Shown piece after piece: positions 1 to 8,311 of a stretch of 17,500 nt of DNA. The first letter of the stretch is position 1. Every line of letters starts with the position of its first letter. This DNA comes from Pigoraptor vietnamica (taxonomy: Eukaryota > Opisthokonta > Filasterea): assembly GCA_943704525.1 (NCBI GenBank), contig CALSCQ010003334.1:1-17500 (forward strand). Direction: 5' to 3'. The position numbers were made by a program, and so were the translations under genes. The notes under the pieces were generated by a model. That model ran no database searches. It worked only from the letters and a program-made list of their open reading frames with translations, and was not told the origin of the DNA.

Positions 1-211
1 GGGGGGGAAGGAATAGAAATCAGCCATCACACATTGGTTGTGAGCGGGGCATGCGTCTCCGACACAACGTGGACAGATCCACAATGTATCGAAAGAAAGG
101 CGAGGGAGGAGGGAAGCCACGCATGCACGGCACTCGCCTCGCGAACTAATAACTTATAACACGGAAATTGTGGAAGAAAGAAAATGGGAACAGAGAGGCA
201 CTCGAACCCAC

Positions 212-655
212 GTGGAAATCTCAAACGGCTCTCCCCACGCGTCGCCGGCGCTCGACAGCATGCGATGGACCCCGAGGTAACGTGCTGGTCCATTGTCAAC
301 GATAGCCTGTGCAGCGTTACGCGTACATGTATGTGGGCAGTGTAACAGTCAGCAGGGGTAAAACGTCAGCAAATGCAGAAAGCTGCAGCGACGACAAACG
401 AGTGTGGGGTCACCAAACACGCGCCATTCCAACTTAGCACCCTGCGCACGCACGCGTACACGCACCGTGTAGTTAGGGCCGTAAGCGCGGATAGCGTGTC
501 CTGTGAGCGTTGCGACAGTAAAGAGGAGTGGATTGGGCAAGGACTCGGCAATCGCACGCTCGCGCATCTGTGCGAGAAGATCGGCCATGACCATCCTGGG
601 CGCAAGGGAGCGATGTCGGATCAGCTTAAAGCACAGACGGCTGTCCATCGACTTC

Positions 656-714
<59 letters not shown>

Positions 715-2344
715 ATGATGTCGCACCAGTCTAAGGAAAGGGCGTCGCACGTATTGTCTAGTGTGTGCATACGACTGTGCATGAATTTGCCTGCGTGCGC
801 GCGCGCGCACACACACACACACCTTCCCTCAGCGTCCGTGTTACCAACGCGCACCCGCACTCCGGCGCGGGAGACAATGATCTCATCCGCCACATAGGCC
901 TCTGCAGAATGGACAGACGCACACACATCTCAAGTTGGTAAGAGACTCTTCGTCTCTCCTTTTCACTCCTTCTACCGTTATGCTCGAGCACCCCGAGCTC
1001 ATTTGCACAAAACGTGGTTGGACCAACAGCTCCCGCGCCCACTTTTAAGCTCCTCTTCCCTACCCAAGTAAACGTGAGCACCCACCCGAGCCGACGCTGT
1101 TGCGCACGACGGCAAGCTTGCCGATAACGCGCAGGTTGGGCGGCTGAAGAATCGAGAGAATCTGCGATACAGACACAATCCCTATAAGCACAGCAGGCAA
1201 ACGCAGGGCAAAGGCCACAGCGTACACGTAAGAGTATGCGTGGAACAAAACGGCATCACACTGAACGTCACCTTGAAGAAACCGGCGACAGCGGCAGCGC
1301 CGGACTTATCGCGGTGCATTCCGGACATCGCGCCGCCCGTCTTGATGTCCGCGCCGCCCGTGTCGTACGTAATGCCCTGCGGACCGGGAACAACGAGCGA
1401 GGGGAGACGTGAGACATCAATCCCAAAAAGAGGGGCACGGCTTATCATGTAAGCCTCACACGGGCCATCCCATACGACATCGCAAGGCACACCTTGCCAA
1501 CAAGCATGAGCGTCGTCGTGACACCGCCGGGCACAGGAGGGTTGTACTCGAGGTCAATGACACACGGCGCGTGCCTCGGCACAGCCCACGTCGCACGCGC
1601 AACAGCCGCAAGGAGAGGGTACTCCTTGCGAAGGACGTCGGGGTTGGTCGTGACCCCCACGCCCACGCACGTGCCGGCAAACGCCTTCACCACGTATTCT
1701 GCCACGCGAGGGGGCGCCATGCGTTCGGGGTCCCCTCCCGCAATGTCGCGCGCAACGACGCGTCCGGACTCGATCGCATTCACGCACCGGCAGAGTCGCT
1801 CGCCGATGGCCTGCGAACCGACGAGAATTCCGACAGAACGGACCTTCACGGAGTCCGCGTCGTGCTCGAGGACCTCGAGTGGCGTATGCAGGCCCGCTTG
1901 CGACGCCAACAGCGCCACTTCCACCGACCGCGTGTAGAGCGACTGCAAGCGCTGCTGGTGCTGCGGATCGGACGTCCCCGCACCGACGGGAAAAACGGCC
2001 ACGAGGGGGTGGCGAGAGCCGGCCTTCAGCGCGCGCTTCACGCCCGCACTCGCCGCATCCGCGAACCTGCGCACGTCGTCATAGTCCCTCGTGAGAGGAC
2101 CCGTCGGGGTGAAGACGACGCGGCCGCCGCACACTCCAGGAACTGCAATCACGCTTACAACCTGGCCCACAGCGGCATCGACAGCCTTCGCCGCGAGCAC
2201 GGCAGGCGCAACGCCATCAAGTCCGAGGGTGGGATTAGAGGCTGCACTTGCGCGCACACGTTCGATGGAGTCGGCAACAACGACGAGACAGTCGTAGTCA
2301 CCGAGCGCCGCGCTCGTGGTGAAGGTCGCGAGCGGGCTCGCCAT
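212..2344 (-). CDS. M17 leucyl-type aminopeptidase (3' end beyond window)
   Basis: Zinc/manganese exopeptidase that removes N-terminal residues from peptides, probably cytosolic. Exons in coding order: 2344-1493, 1376-1272, 1161-1086, 901-823, 595-466, 306-212, giving 445 residues in frame. The M17 residues are all present by alignment with known leucine aminopeptidases: K284, D289, D307, D367 and E369 as metal ligands, K296 and R371 as catalytic residues. The motifs are LVGK/GITYDTGG, GMHRDKSGAAAV and NTDAEGR. VRNSVGS, LFTVATLTGH and VDNGPAR resemble the C. elegans LAP-1/NPEPL1 branch more than classical LAP3. The first 280 residues form the less conserved N-terminal domain. The ATG at 2344 is preferred; an in-frame ATG at 2425 adds an unlikely tail. 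The last donor is at 211, and the pyrimidine run opposite bases 1-16 suggests the next acceptor lies just outside the window. Family M17 certain; exact orthologue less so. Confidence 0.92.
659..712. repeat. (GT)27 microsatellite in aminopeptidase intron 4
   Basis: A pure 54-bp GT run on the plus strand, so CA on the sense strand of the aminopeptidase gene. It lies inside the intron 596-822. The same intron also starts with a GT run on its sense strand (opposite 808-822), directly after the donor site. Confidence 0.97.
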
Positions 2345-2565
2345 GATTAACAAGTGCGAGAGGCAGCAGGGAGTGAGCGATTTACGATTACGATCTGACT
2401 GAAAATGGAAGACGGGTGCGCACAACGAGCGAAGAAGGAATGAGCGTCTTCACGACGCACATGCACATGCACACGCAGTCACGCGTGGGTTGTTGGGGCT
2501 CTTCCGGACTGCAAGTGTCTCGGTGACGTCGGGGGCGTGCACACGGAATCAGCTGATGTAACAGC

Positions 2566-2586
2566 GTCACGTGCGGAGGTCACGTG
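2566..2586. promoter_or_regulatory. Paired TCACGTG motif in divergent promoter region
   Basis: Two copies of the palindrome CACGTG begin at 2568 and 2581, both preceded by GT. They sit in the 540-bp region between the divergent aminopeptidase start (2344) and the phosphoesterase start (2885). RTCACGTG is the known site class for bHLH-leucine-zipper factors such as Cbf1, USF and TFE3. That a factor of this class binds here is inference. The same pair recurs at 4587 and 15402. The rest of 2345-2884 holds a CA repeat and no gene I can support. Confidence 0.55.
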
Positions 2587-2633
2587 TGTTTGTGGTTAGG
2601 GTTATCTTTTGTTGTGTGTATTGCTCAACGCTA

Positions 2634-2692
2634 CCACACACACATACACACACACATACACACACACACACACACACATGCACACGCACATA

Positions 2693-2749
<57 letters not shown>

Positions 2750-2760
2750 ACACACACATA
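2634..2760. repeat. CA-rich microsatellite in divergent intergenic region
   Basis: About 125 bp of CA repeat with scattered TA and GC interruptions; the longest pure run is near 2700-2743. It lies 125 bp upstream of the phosphoesterase ATG and may be in its 5' UTR or promoter. Alternating purine-pyrimidine DNA of this kind can adopt Z-form, but no function is shown. Confidence 0.95.
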
Positions 2761-2884
2761 CATCAGGTGATTGCCAGCGACTCGCTACACAAGGAATAGA
2801 GCAAAGTGAACTGCTAGCTGCTTGTCGTTCTTCTCGTGTGTTCGCTCTCGCATTAATCCCCTTCGCGCCGCTCTCGCACTCGGC

Positions 2885-3799
2885 ATGGCCGCGCCTCTCA
2901 CGTCGATCCAGCTCCTCTCGGACCTTCACCTCGAGTTTCTTGGCGACGAGGACTTCCACGGCACAACAAAGGAGTGGGCCGTCGCCGTCCACAACATCCC
3001 CGTGCTGGCGCCCGTGCTGGTGCTGTGTGGTGACATTGGGATTATTCGCAAGAAGGGCGATTTGAGGGAGAGCCAGTATGAGGCGTTCCTAAGGCACGTC
3101 GCGTCAAAGTGGGAATCCGTGGTGGTCGTTGCGGGGAACCACGAGTACTATGGTTGTGCCATCGACGACGTCGACACGCGCACGCGTGAGTTCTGCGCCG
3201 CCCTTGCCAACGTCCACTATCTCCAGAAGAGCACGATTGACATTCGCGGCATCCGTTTCATTGGCGCGACCCTGTGGGCACGGCTGCCCGGCGCAGCACA
3301 CCGTTTTTACGAGAGCATCGTCAACGATTACTACCAGATTAGCATTGCCGACACCGAGTCTGCCGACGGGACGAACGAGCGCCTGCTCACAGTGGAGGAC
3401 ACAAACGCCCTTCACGACGACCATCTCGCCTACATTGCCGCGCAGGTCGACGCTTGCGAGCGGTCGGAGATGCCGTGTGTTGTGGTCACTCACCACGCCC
3501 CCATCACCAAGAACGTGCACGCTGCCGATTCCCGCGAGCGCGGCCCGATGTCGCTGTATCAGACGAACGGGCGCAACCTCACCGAGATCGTCGCCGGTAA
3601 GCCCGCGGCAAAGGCGTGGGTCTACGGCCACACACACTGGAGCAGCTCGCAGGTGCACGGCACGTGTCGCTTTGTGAGCAACCAGCTGGGCTATGCGGAC
3701 AAGAACGACAGCGACGGTGTGTACAAGGGCGACTACGTGTTGCGCCTCGACGCGGAGCACGACGACCAGGAATTCGCCACGCGCGGCCACTACGAGTAA
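2885..3799 (+). CDS. Calcineurin-like metallophosphoesterase
   Basis: Single-exon gene of 304 residues in the binuclear metallophosphoesterase superfamily (Pfam Metallophos type). The conserved blocks occur in the usual order: SDLHLEF with D13 and H15, CGDIG with D50, AGNHEYYG with N85 and H86, VTHHAP with H203, and YGHTHWSS with H249 and H251. Together these supply the full set of metal ligands, so the enzyme is probably active. The substrate cannot be told from sequence; relatives cleave phosphomonoesters, cyclic nucleotides or nucleotide diphosphates. No signal peptide or membrane segment is seen, which suggests a cytosolic protein. The ATG at 2885 starts just before the first motif; the frame is open upstream but has no other ATG. 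It is the only clearly intronless intact gene in the window and diverges from the aminopeptidase gene. Confidence 0.9.
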   Translation: MAAPLTSIQLLSDLHLEFLGDEDFHGTTKEWAVAVHNIPVLAPVLVLCGDIGIIRKKGDLRESQYEAFLRHVASKWESVVVVAGNHEYYGCAIDDVDTRTREFCAALANVHYLQKSTIDIRGIRFIGATLWARLPGAAHRFYESIVNDYYQISIADTESADGTNERLLTVEDTNALHDDHLAYIAAQVDACERSEMPCVVVTHHAPITKNVHAADSRERGPMSLYQTNGRNLTEIVAGKPAAKAWVYGHTHWSSSQVHGTCRFVSNQLGYADKNDSDGVYKGDYVLRLDAEHDDQEFATRGHYE

Positions 3800-4249
3800 T
3801 CGGGCGGTCTGCGCGCTTCCCGCGTGCGCCCTCTGTGCCAGCCGGCATGGCCCCATGCACACATGGGATTGCTGCCGTTGCCGGTCCAGTCATTTAAGTA
3901 TATGAGGCTGTGGTTTTGTGCTGGGAATGGGACGTTTTTCGAACAGGCCACATTATAGTGGGAAGTCAGACAGCACGCTATCCTGCAGACTCGCGATGCA
4001 CGCCACAGCCAGAGCAGGTTGGCACCCCGCTGGCAGTGCCGGTCGGTGAGAAGGCCCTGGTCCCAAGCAATATCCTACAAACCCAACATTTCGGGAAATG
4101 GTTACAGGCAAACCGACTGCGTCTGCGATGCATTGGACCTGGCCCTATTTATTTCACTCACGGACCCAATCCCAAGATTTCATATACGAAGACTCACCGC
4201 ACCCGCGGCGGCGGCGTGCACGTGGGTCAGTGTGTGAGTGTTGGCATCA
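3800..4249. other. Intergenic region, no gene recognised
   Basis: This is the 3' flank of the phosphoesterase gene. The plus strand is open for 139 codons from 3910 to 4329, but the translation resembles no family I know. It lacks the strong third-position GC preference of the neighbouring genes and runs into the antisense of the F-box pseudogene. I see no tRNA, repeat array or coding exon on either strand. The 3' part may be decayed F-box/LRR sequence too diverged to recognise. Confidence 0.5.
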
Positions 4250-4575
4250 GGGAACAGCCACAAGTACAAATCAGGCACAGTCCGCAGGGAAGACACAATC
4301 CACAACTGCCGTACAACGGATACGCATGAGTGTGTGCACGCTTCCGAGCGCAGAAACGTCCGTCACTCCTGTCCACTCCCCCAGTACGCGGTGGTGAGAC
4401 GCGACGGAGTGGAGACACGTCTTTTACGCGCCGACACTGCACAAGCTCAAGCGGCGGAGGAAGCTGTTGGCCTTTGCGAGGCGACACACGTCGGCGTTTG
4501 TTAGAAAGGGAACGATGTGCTCCACGACGACCTCCGCGGAGAGCGAGCTGACACTGGCGACGGCGTACACGAGTA
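4250..4575 (-). pseudogene. Internally deleted F-box/LRR pseudogene
   Basis: The minus strand opposite about 4452-4565 encodes an F-box (SLSAEVVVEHIVPFLTNADV and on to FLRRL) almost identical to the one in the gene at 8309-10128. The DNA matches 10009-10123 closely. The similarity stops after FLRRL. It is followed almost at once by leucine-rich-repeat scraps in other frames: VKDVSPLRRV near 4415-4440 and GVTDVSALGSVHTL near 4332-4373. The second scrap matches the 3' end of the intact relative near 8455-8485. So the whole middle of the LRR array is missing, and the remaining parts lie in different frames. It is best explained as a duplicated copy that lost its centre by recombination between repeats and then decayed. 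Confidence 0.75.
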
Positions 4576-4586
4576 ACACACCACAG

Positions 4587-4606
4587 TCACGTGCACAATC
4601 ACGTGA
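4587..4606. promoter_or_regulatory. Paired TCACGTG motif upstream of TAF6
   Basis: CACGTG begins at 4588 and 4600, each preceded by T, and a related CACATG follows at 4610. The pair lies about 210 bp upstream of the TAF6 start at 4814 and just upstream of the F-box pseudogene, which faces the other way. The spacing and flanks match the pairs at 2566 and 15402. It is probably a bHLH-zip type site; binding is inferred, not shown. Confidence 0.5.
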
Positions 4607-4813
4607 GATCACATGATCACGACTGTCGCCTTTGAACTGCCGGCATTACAGTTCCCTTTCAACGTTTTTAGGCGGAGGGACTGGGTCGTTTGCTTGTGGA
4701 GACAAGCGGCAGAAGAGAGGAAGGGTTGCGGGACTTGTTACTGGGGCGCGATAGAAGAGGGGAAGGGCGCGGGCTTGTTACGCGTGGGGCGATCGCCCCC
4801 TCAGTCTGCGACA

Positions 4814-5011
4814 ATGAGCGCCATCCCGCGCGAGGCCATCCGTCTGTCGGCGGAGTCTGTGGGTGTGGACGCTCTGAGCGACGGCATCCTCGGCGTGCTC
4901 ATTCCCGATGTGGAATATAGGCTGCGCGACATTATTCAGGTGCGTGTGCGTGTGTGTGTGTGTGTGTGCGTGTGTGTGTGGGTGTGGGTGTTGTGTGTGT
5001 GCGCGCGCGCC

Positions 5012-5043
<32 letters not shown>

Positions 5044-5300
5044 GTGTGTGCGTGCGTGCGTGCGTGTGTGTGTGTGTGTGTGTGTGCGTGCGTGTGTGTA
5101 TGTTTGTTGGGATATGTGTGTGCGTCTTTATGCGCTCATGCATTCACTGACATGTGGCGCAATACCGCAGGATGCGCTCAAGTTTATGAAGCATTCGAAG
5201 CGGTCCAAGTTGACCACAGAGGACATCAACAGCGCACTGCGCGTAAAGAACATTGAGGTGTGTGCGTGTGTGCGCGCGCGCGCGTGTGTGTGTGTGTGTG

Positions 5301-5333
<33 letters not shown>

Positions 5334-5364
5334 TGCGTGCGGGCGTGTGCGGGCGTGTGCGGGC

Positions 5365-5428
<64 letters not shown>

Positions 5429-7258
5429 CTGCTGTTAATGTCGCGGCCTAAATCTTAATGTGGACAGTCAGCTCTATGCCGACTTCGATTGCTACCGTAC
5501 TCTCTGTTTCGTTTCATTTCTTCTCTCCAACCCTTGGCGGTTTTGGCTCCGCAGGCCGTGTACGGACACACGGCACCCGAGCCCGTCGTGTTCCGTCCGC
5601 TTGTGGTGGACGGCGGTCGCACGGACGTGTATTATGCCGAGGACGAGGAGATCGACTTGGCGTCGGTCATTAGCGCACCCCTTCCAAAAGTGCCTGTCGA
5701 CGTGTCTTTCACGGGTGCGTGCTGTGCCCTCTCACCCAGTGCACTTTGCCACACTTAATTTTGTGCACCTTTGTGCTTGCCGTCACTTGTTGCGCACGCA
5801 TGCACGCACGCACGCACTTCTCGCGTTCTATCTTCGCCCCTTTTCTCTCCCCCATCTTCGTCGTTTCGCGCGTTCGCTCTGCTTTATACTCCTTCTTTAC
5901 GGTGTCTGACGGGCGATGACATCGACAATAATCTCTAACGTAAATTGTGTGCCGTTGCGCAGCGCACTGGCTCGCAATTGAGGGCGTGCAGCCGGCCATC
6001 CCGGAAAACCCGCCAGGTACGTGCGTTCGAATCAGGCCTTGCACAGCGGTTTTTGTTCTTCGTTTTCCATTCCCCTCCCTCCACTGACGGACTGCATACC
6101 TTTACCTTGTGTCTCTGTTCCACGTTTGCCGGCTCATGGCGTACACCCTTTACAGTGAGCTCCGAGGCACGGCCGCCCGGCGTCGGCGCGCGCCCACAGC
6201 CCGCCGACAAGGCCGTCGCAGCGGCTGTCGCTGCCGCAACCGGCGGTGGTCTCGCGGACGCCGCGGGAAAGGGCGCGGACGTGCGCCCACTCGTGCGGCA
6301 GGTGCTCTCTCGCGAACTTCAGACGTACTTTGACCGCATCACGACGGCAGTGCTGGACTTTAACGGGTCGGCGGAGGCGCGCGGGGCGGCGCTCGACTGC
6401 TTCAAATCGGACCCCGGCCTGCACCAGCTGGTGCCGTACCTGTGCCAGTTTGTGCTAGACAAGGTGCGCGTCTGCATCGCAAGGGCTGGGCGTTGAAGTT
6501 GGGGCTGTGTTGGTGAATGTTGAAGTGACGGGTGGGGCTGTGCATAGGCGTCCGTTTGCGCTCTGGCGGACACACATTTGCGCTGTATAATGTTCCTGTA
6601 CGTTTGTGTTTGCCGTGTGTTCCGATTGTAAATGGAGCCCCACGGGCCGCGCCCGCGACCGCGTCGCTGTGCCCATATTTCTTCCCCCTCCCCCTCTATC
6701 CCGTTCACCAATCCTCACCGTGCGCCCTTTGCGCAGGTGACGGAAAACATCAAGCACCTCGCCGCACTACTCCAGCTGATGAAGATGGTGCAATCGCTGC
6801 TGGCAAACCAGTCGATCTTCCTCGAACCCTATGTGAGTGTGGGAGCGAAGTGGCATTATACTTTCTGTGTGCGGTTGCCGCCAGCATGCGCACATGCCAA
6901 AGCTCCGTCCACACGCATGTACACATTGAGCGCGTTCCACGGCCATCTCTGTCGGTTTTCGCTCACATGAAACGCGCGCAGCTTCACCAACTTATGCCGG
7001 CGATACTCACGTGCCTCGTTGGAAAATTGGGGCTCCGCTCGGGAGAGGACCACTGGTCGCTGCGTGACATGGCCGCGGGAATTGTCGAGCGCGTCATTGC
7101 AAAGTACGGCGACAAGTATGACACGTTGCAGGTGCGCCCTCCTCTGTCGTATCGTACGTGTGAGTCGTGGGGACGTGTGGCACGTGCTCGCTATCGTGCG
7201 ATGGAAGTGCCGCTGCATGCAGTGTGCTTCACGTAACCTCACACTCACGCACGCGCGT

Positions 7259-7316
<58 letters not shown>

Positions 7317-7921
7317 GCGCGCGGAAACGCACGGACACACACTCACACCCAACTGCGCACTCAACTCAGAGGCGAATTGCCAAGACGCTCACGGCGGCGC
7401 TGAAGGACGACAAGCCGCTCTCTGTGCGCTATGGTGCGATCACTGGCATTGCGGCGTTGGGCCCAGAAGCCGTCCGCGAGCTCGTGCAGCCGCGCGTGCA
7501 GGCGCTTGCGGCGCAGTTGGGTGATCCGTCGCGCGAAGACGTGTCGAAAGTCAAGGGCGCGCTGCTGGTGGGTGTAGCTTATGTGCAGGAGGGCAGTGGA
7601 TAGTATATGTATCACGTACCTGAGTGTCGATCCGTTGACTGTTGCTGTGTCGCGCGCAGACTTTTTGTGTTTCGGTCGAGCTGTGTGTACTCATTTCTTG
7701 CGCGTTGAGTTGACCCAAATCGTTGTGGTCACTGTGCACGTACGCGCTCACCGGGGATTCAATCGCCCCCTCTGCAGGATGCGATGGCCAAGCTCATTCG
7801 CTATGACGAGAGGCAGGGCACTACGCACGCGCGCCACGACTATGCCGCGATGTATGGCGTGTTTGGCGAGTGGCTGCAGGCGTCCCTCACGGGTGGGCAC
7901 TCGGCACTCGGGCTGCCATAA
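4814..7921 (+). CDS. TAF6: Transcription initiation factor TFIID subunit 6 (TAF6)
   Basis: Nuclear subunit shared by TFIID and SAGA-type complexes; its histone fold pairs with TAF9. Exons: 4814-4939, 5171-5257, 5555-5714, 5963-6016, 6156-6463, 6737-6832, 6982-7131, 7370-7567, 7778-7921, giving 440 residues. Residues 1-71 (exons 1-2) are the H4-like histone fold. The conserved linker [18 protein letters not shown] follows (125-142), then an Ala/Gly-rich low-complexity stretch (about 143-185). Next comes the TAF6 C-terminal HEAT domain with [34 protein letters not shown] and [14 protein letters not shown]. The protein stops soon after the HEAT domain, so it lacks the long tail of animal TAF6 (human about 680 residues). 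All exon junctions preserve frame, and donors are mainly GTGCGT. Introns 1, 2 and 7 carry large GT or CA repeats. I am very sure of the family and nearly sure of every exon edge. Confidence 0.94.
4940..5103 (+). repeat. GT/GC-rich microsatellite at TAF6 intron 1 donor
   Basis: The intron opens GTGCGTGTGCGTGTG and continues as GT repeat with CG and GG interruptions for about 160 bp, so donor and microsatellite are continuous. A mostly unique segment (5104-5170) containing the acceptor follows. Confidence 0.93.
5258..5426 (+). repeat. GT microsatellite and 10-bp repeat in TAF6 intron 2
   Basis: The GT tract again begins at the donor itself. It includes a CG run near 5272-5283 and a 10-bp tandem unit, gggcgtgtgc, at 5341-5370 (two exact copies and one imperfect). 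A 57-bp almost pure GT run then ends at 5426. Confidence 0.93.
7260..7312 (+). repeat. (CA)26 microsatellite in TAF6 intron 7
   Basis: A pure CA run, here CA on the sense strand, in the middle of intron 7132-7369. It is therefore unlike the donor-linked GT tracts of introns 1 and 2. Confidence 0.96.
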
Positions 7922-8308
7922 GGGCCGATGGATGACAATTAATACAAGACTTGCTGTTTACCTAGCAGACGAGTACGGTCCGTCCACTGCGCGTGTGCAT
8001 AACTCCAAATTCGAGTTCTCGCACTGTTTTTCCTGTTTTCATGATTCTCCAACTTAACTGCAACCCTCGAAGAAGGCTTAGTCGCCGAGGACTGACTGAG
8101 TGACTTTGTTGGCCGTCGAATTGTCGTTCAATTTGTTTGTCTATTATTTTAATATTTAAACTTTCAGGCGCTCGCGAACGTCTACGCCAATTCATGGCGA
8201 CGAACGATCTTCCTGCGCTCGCCGCCCTATGACCTGCTGAAAGTGATGTGATATGACCGGGATCGCGGTCCTCAAGTTTTATTATTATTGTTATTATTAT
8301 TATTATTA
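7922..8308. other. Convergent intergenic region between TAF6 and F-box gene
   Basis: This should hold the 3' UTRs of both genes. It includes the most AT-rich stretch of the window (about 8120-8165). After that comes an acceptor-like tract ending in TTTCAG at 8167 and a GC-rich stretch open to a TGA near 8251. The stretch could be a 3' UTR exon or a decayed exon; its short translation matches nothing I know. No canonical AATAAA signal is obvious on the plus strand. Confidence 0.5.
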
Positions 8309-8311
8309 TTA
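8279..8311. repeat. (TTA)n / (TAA)n trinucleotide repeat at F-box gene stop
   Basis: Plus-strand TTA units: seven at 8291-8311, one TTG at 8288-8290, then three more. Read on the minus strand this is a series of in-frame TAA codons beginning with the natural stop of the F-box/LRR reading frame. Confidence 0.9.

Noticed and set aside
197-213. GGTTCGAGT on the minus strand, like a tRNA T-loop
   Set aside because: The flanking five bases do not pair as a T-stem and the site overlaps the donor of aminopeptidase intron 6.
1409-2350. 313-codon plus-strand frame opposite the aminopeptidase exon 1
   Set aside because: Arg/His-rich antisense shadow; the minus strand carries a clear M17 protein.
2594-2604. 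Telomere-like GGTTAGGGTTA
   Set aside because: Less than two units and not repeated; probably chance.
6015-6024. GTTCGAATC, like a tRNA T-loop, in TAF6 intron 4
   Set aside because: No matching T-stem, D-arm box A or acceptor stem around it; it overlaps the donor region of a well-supported intron.
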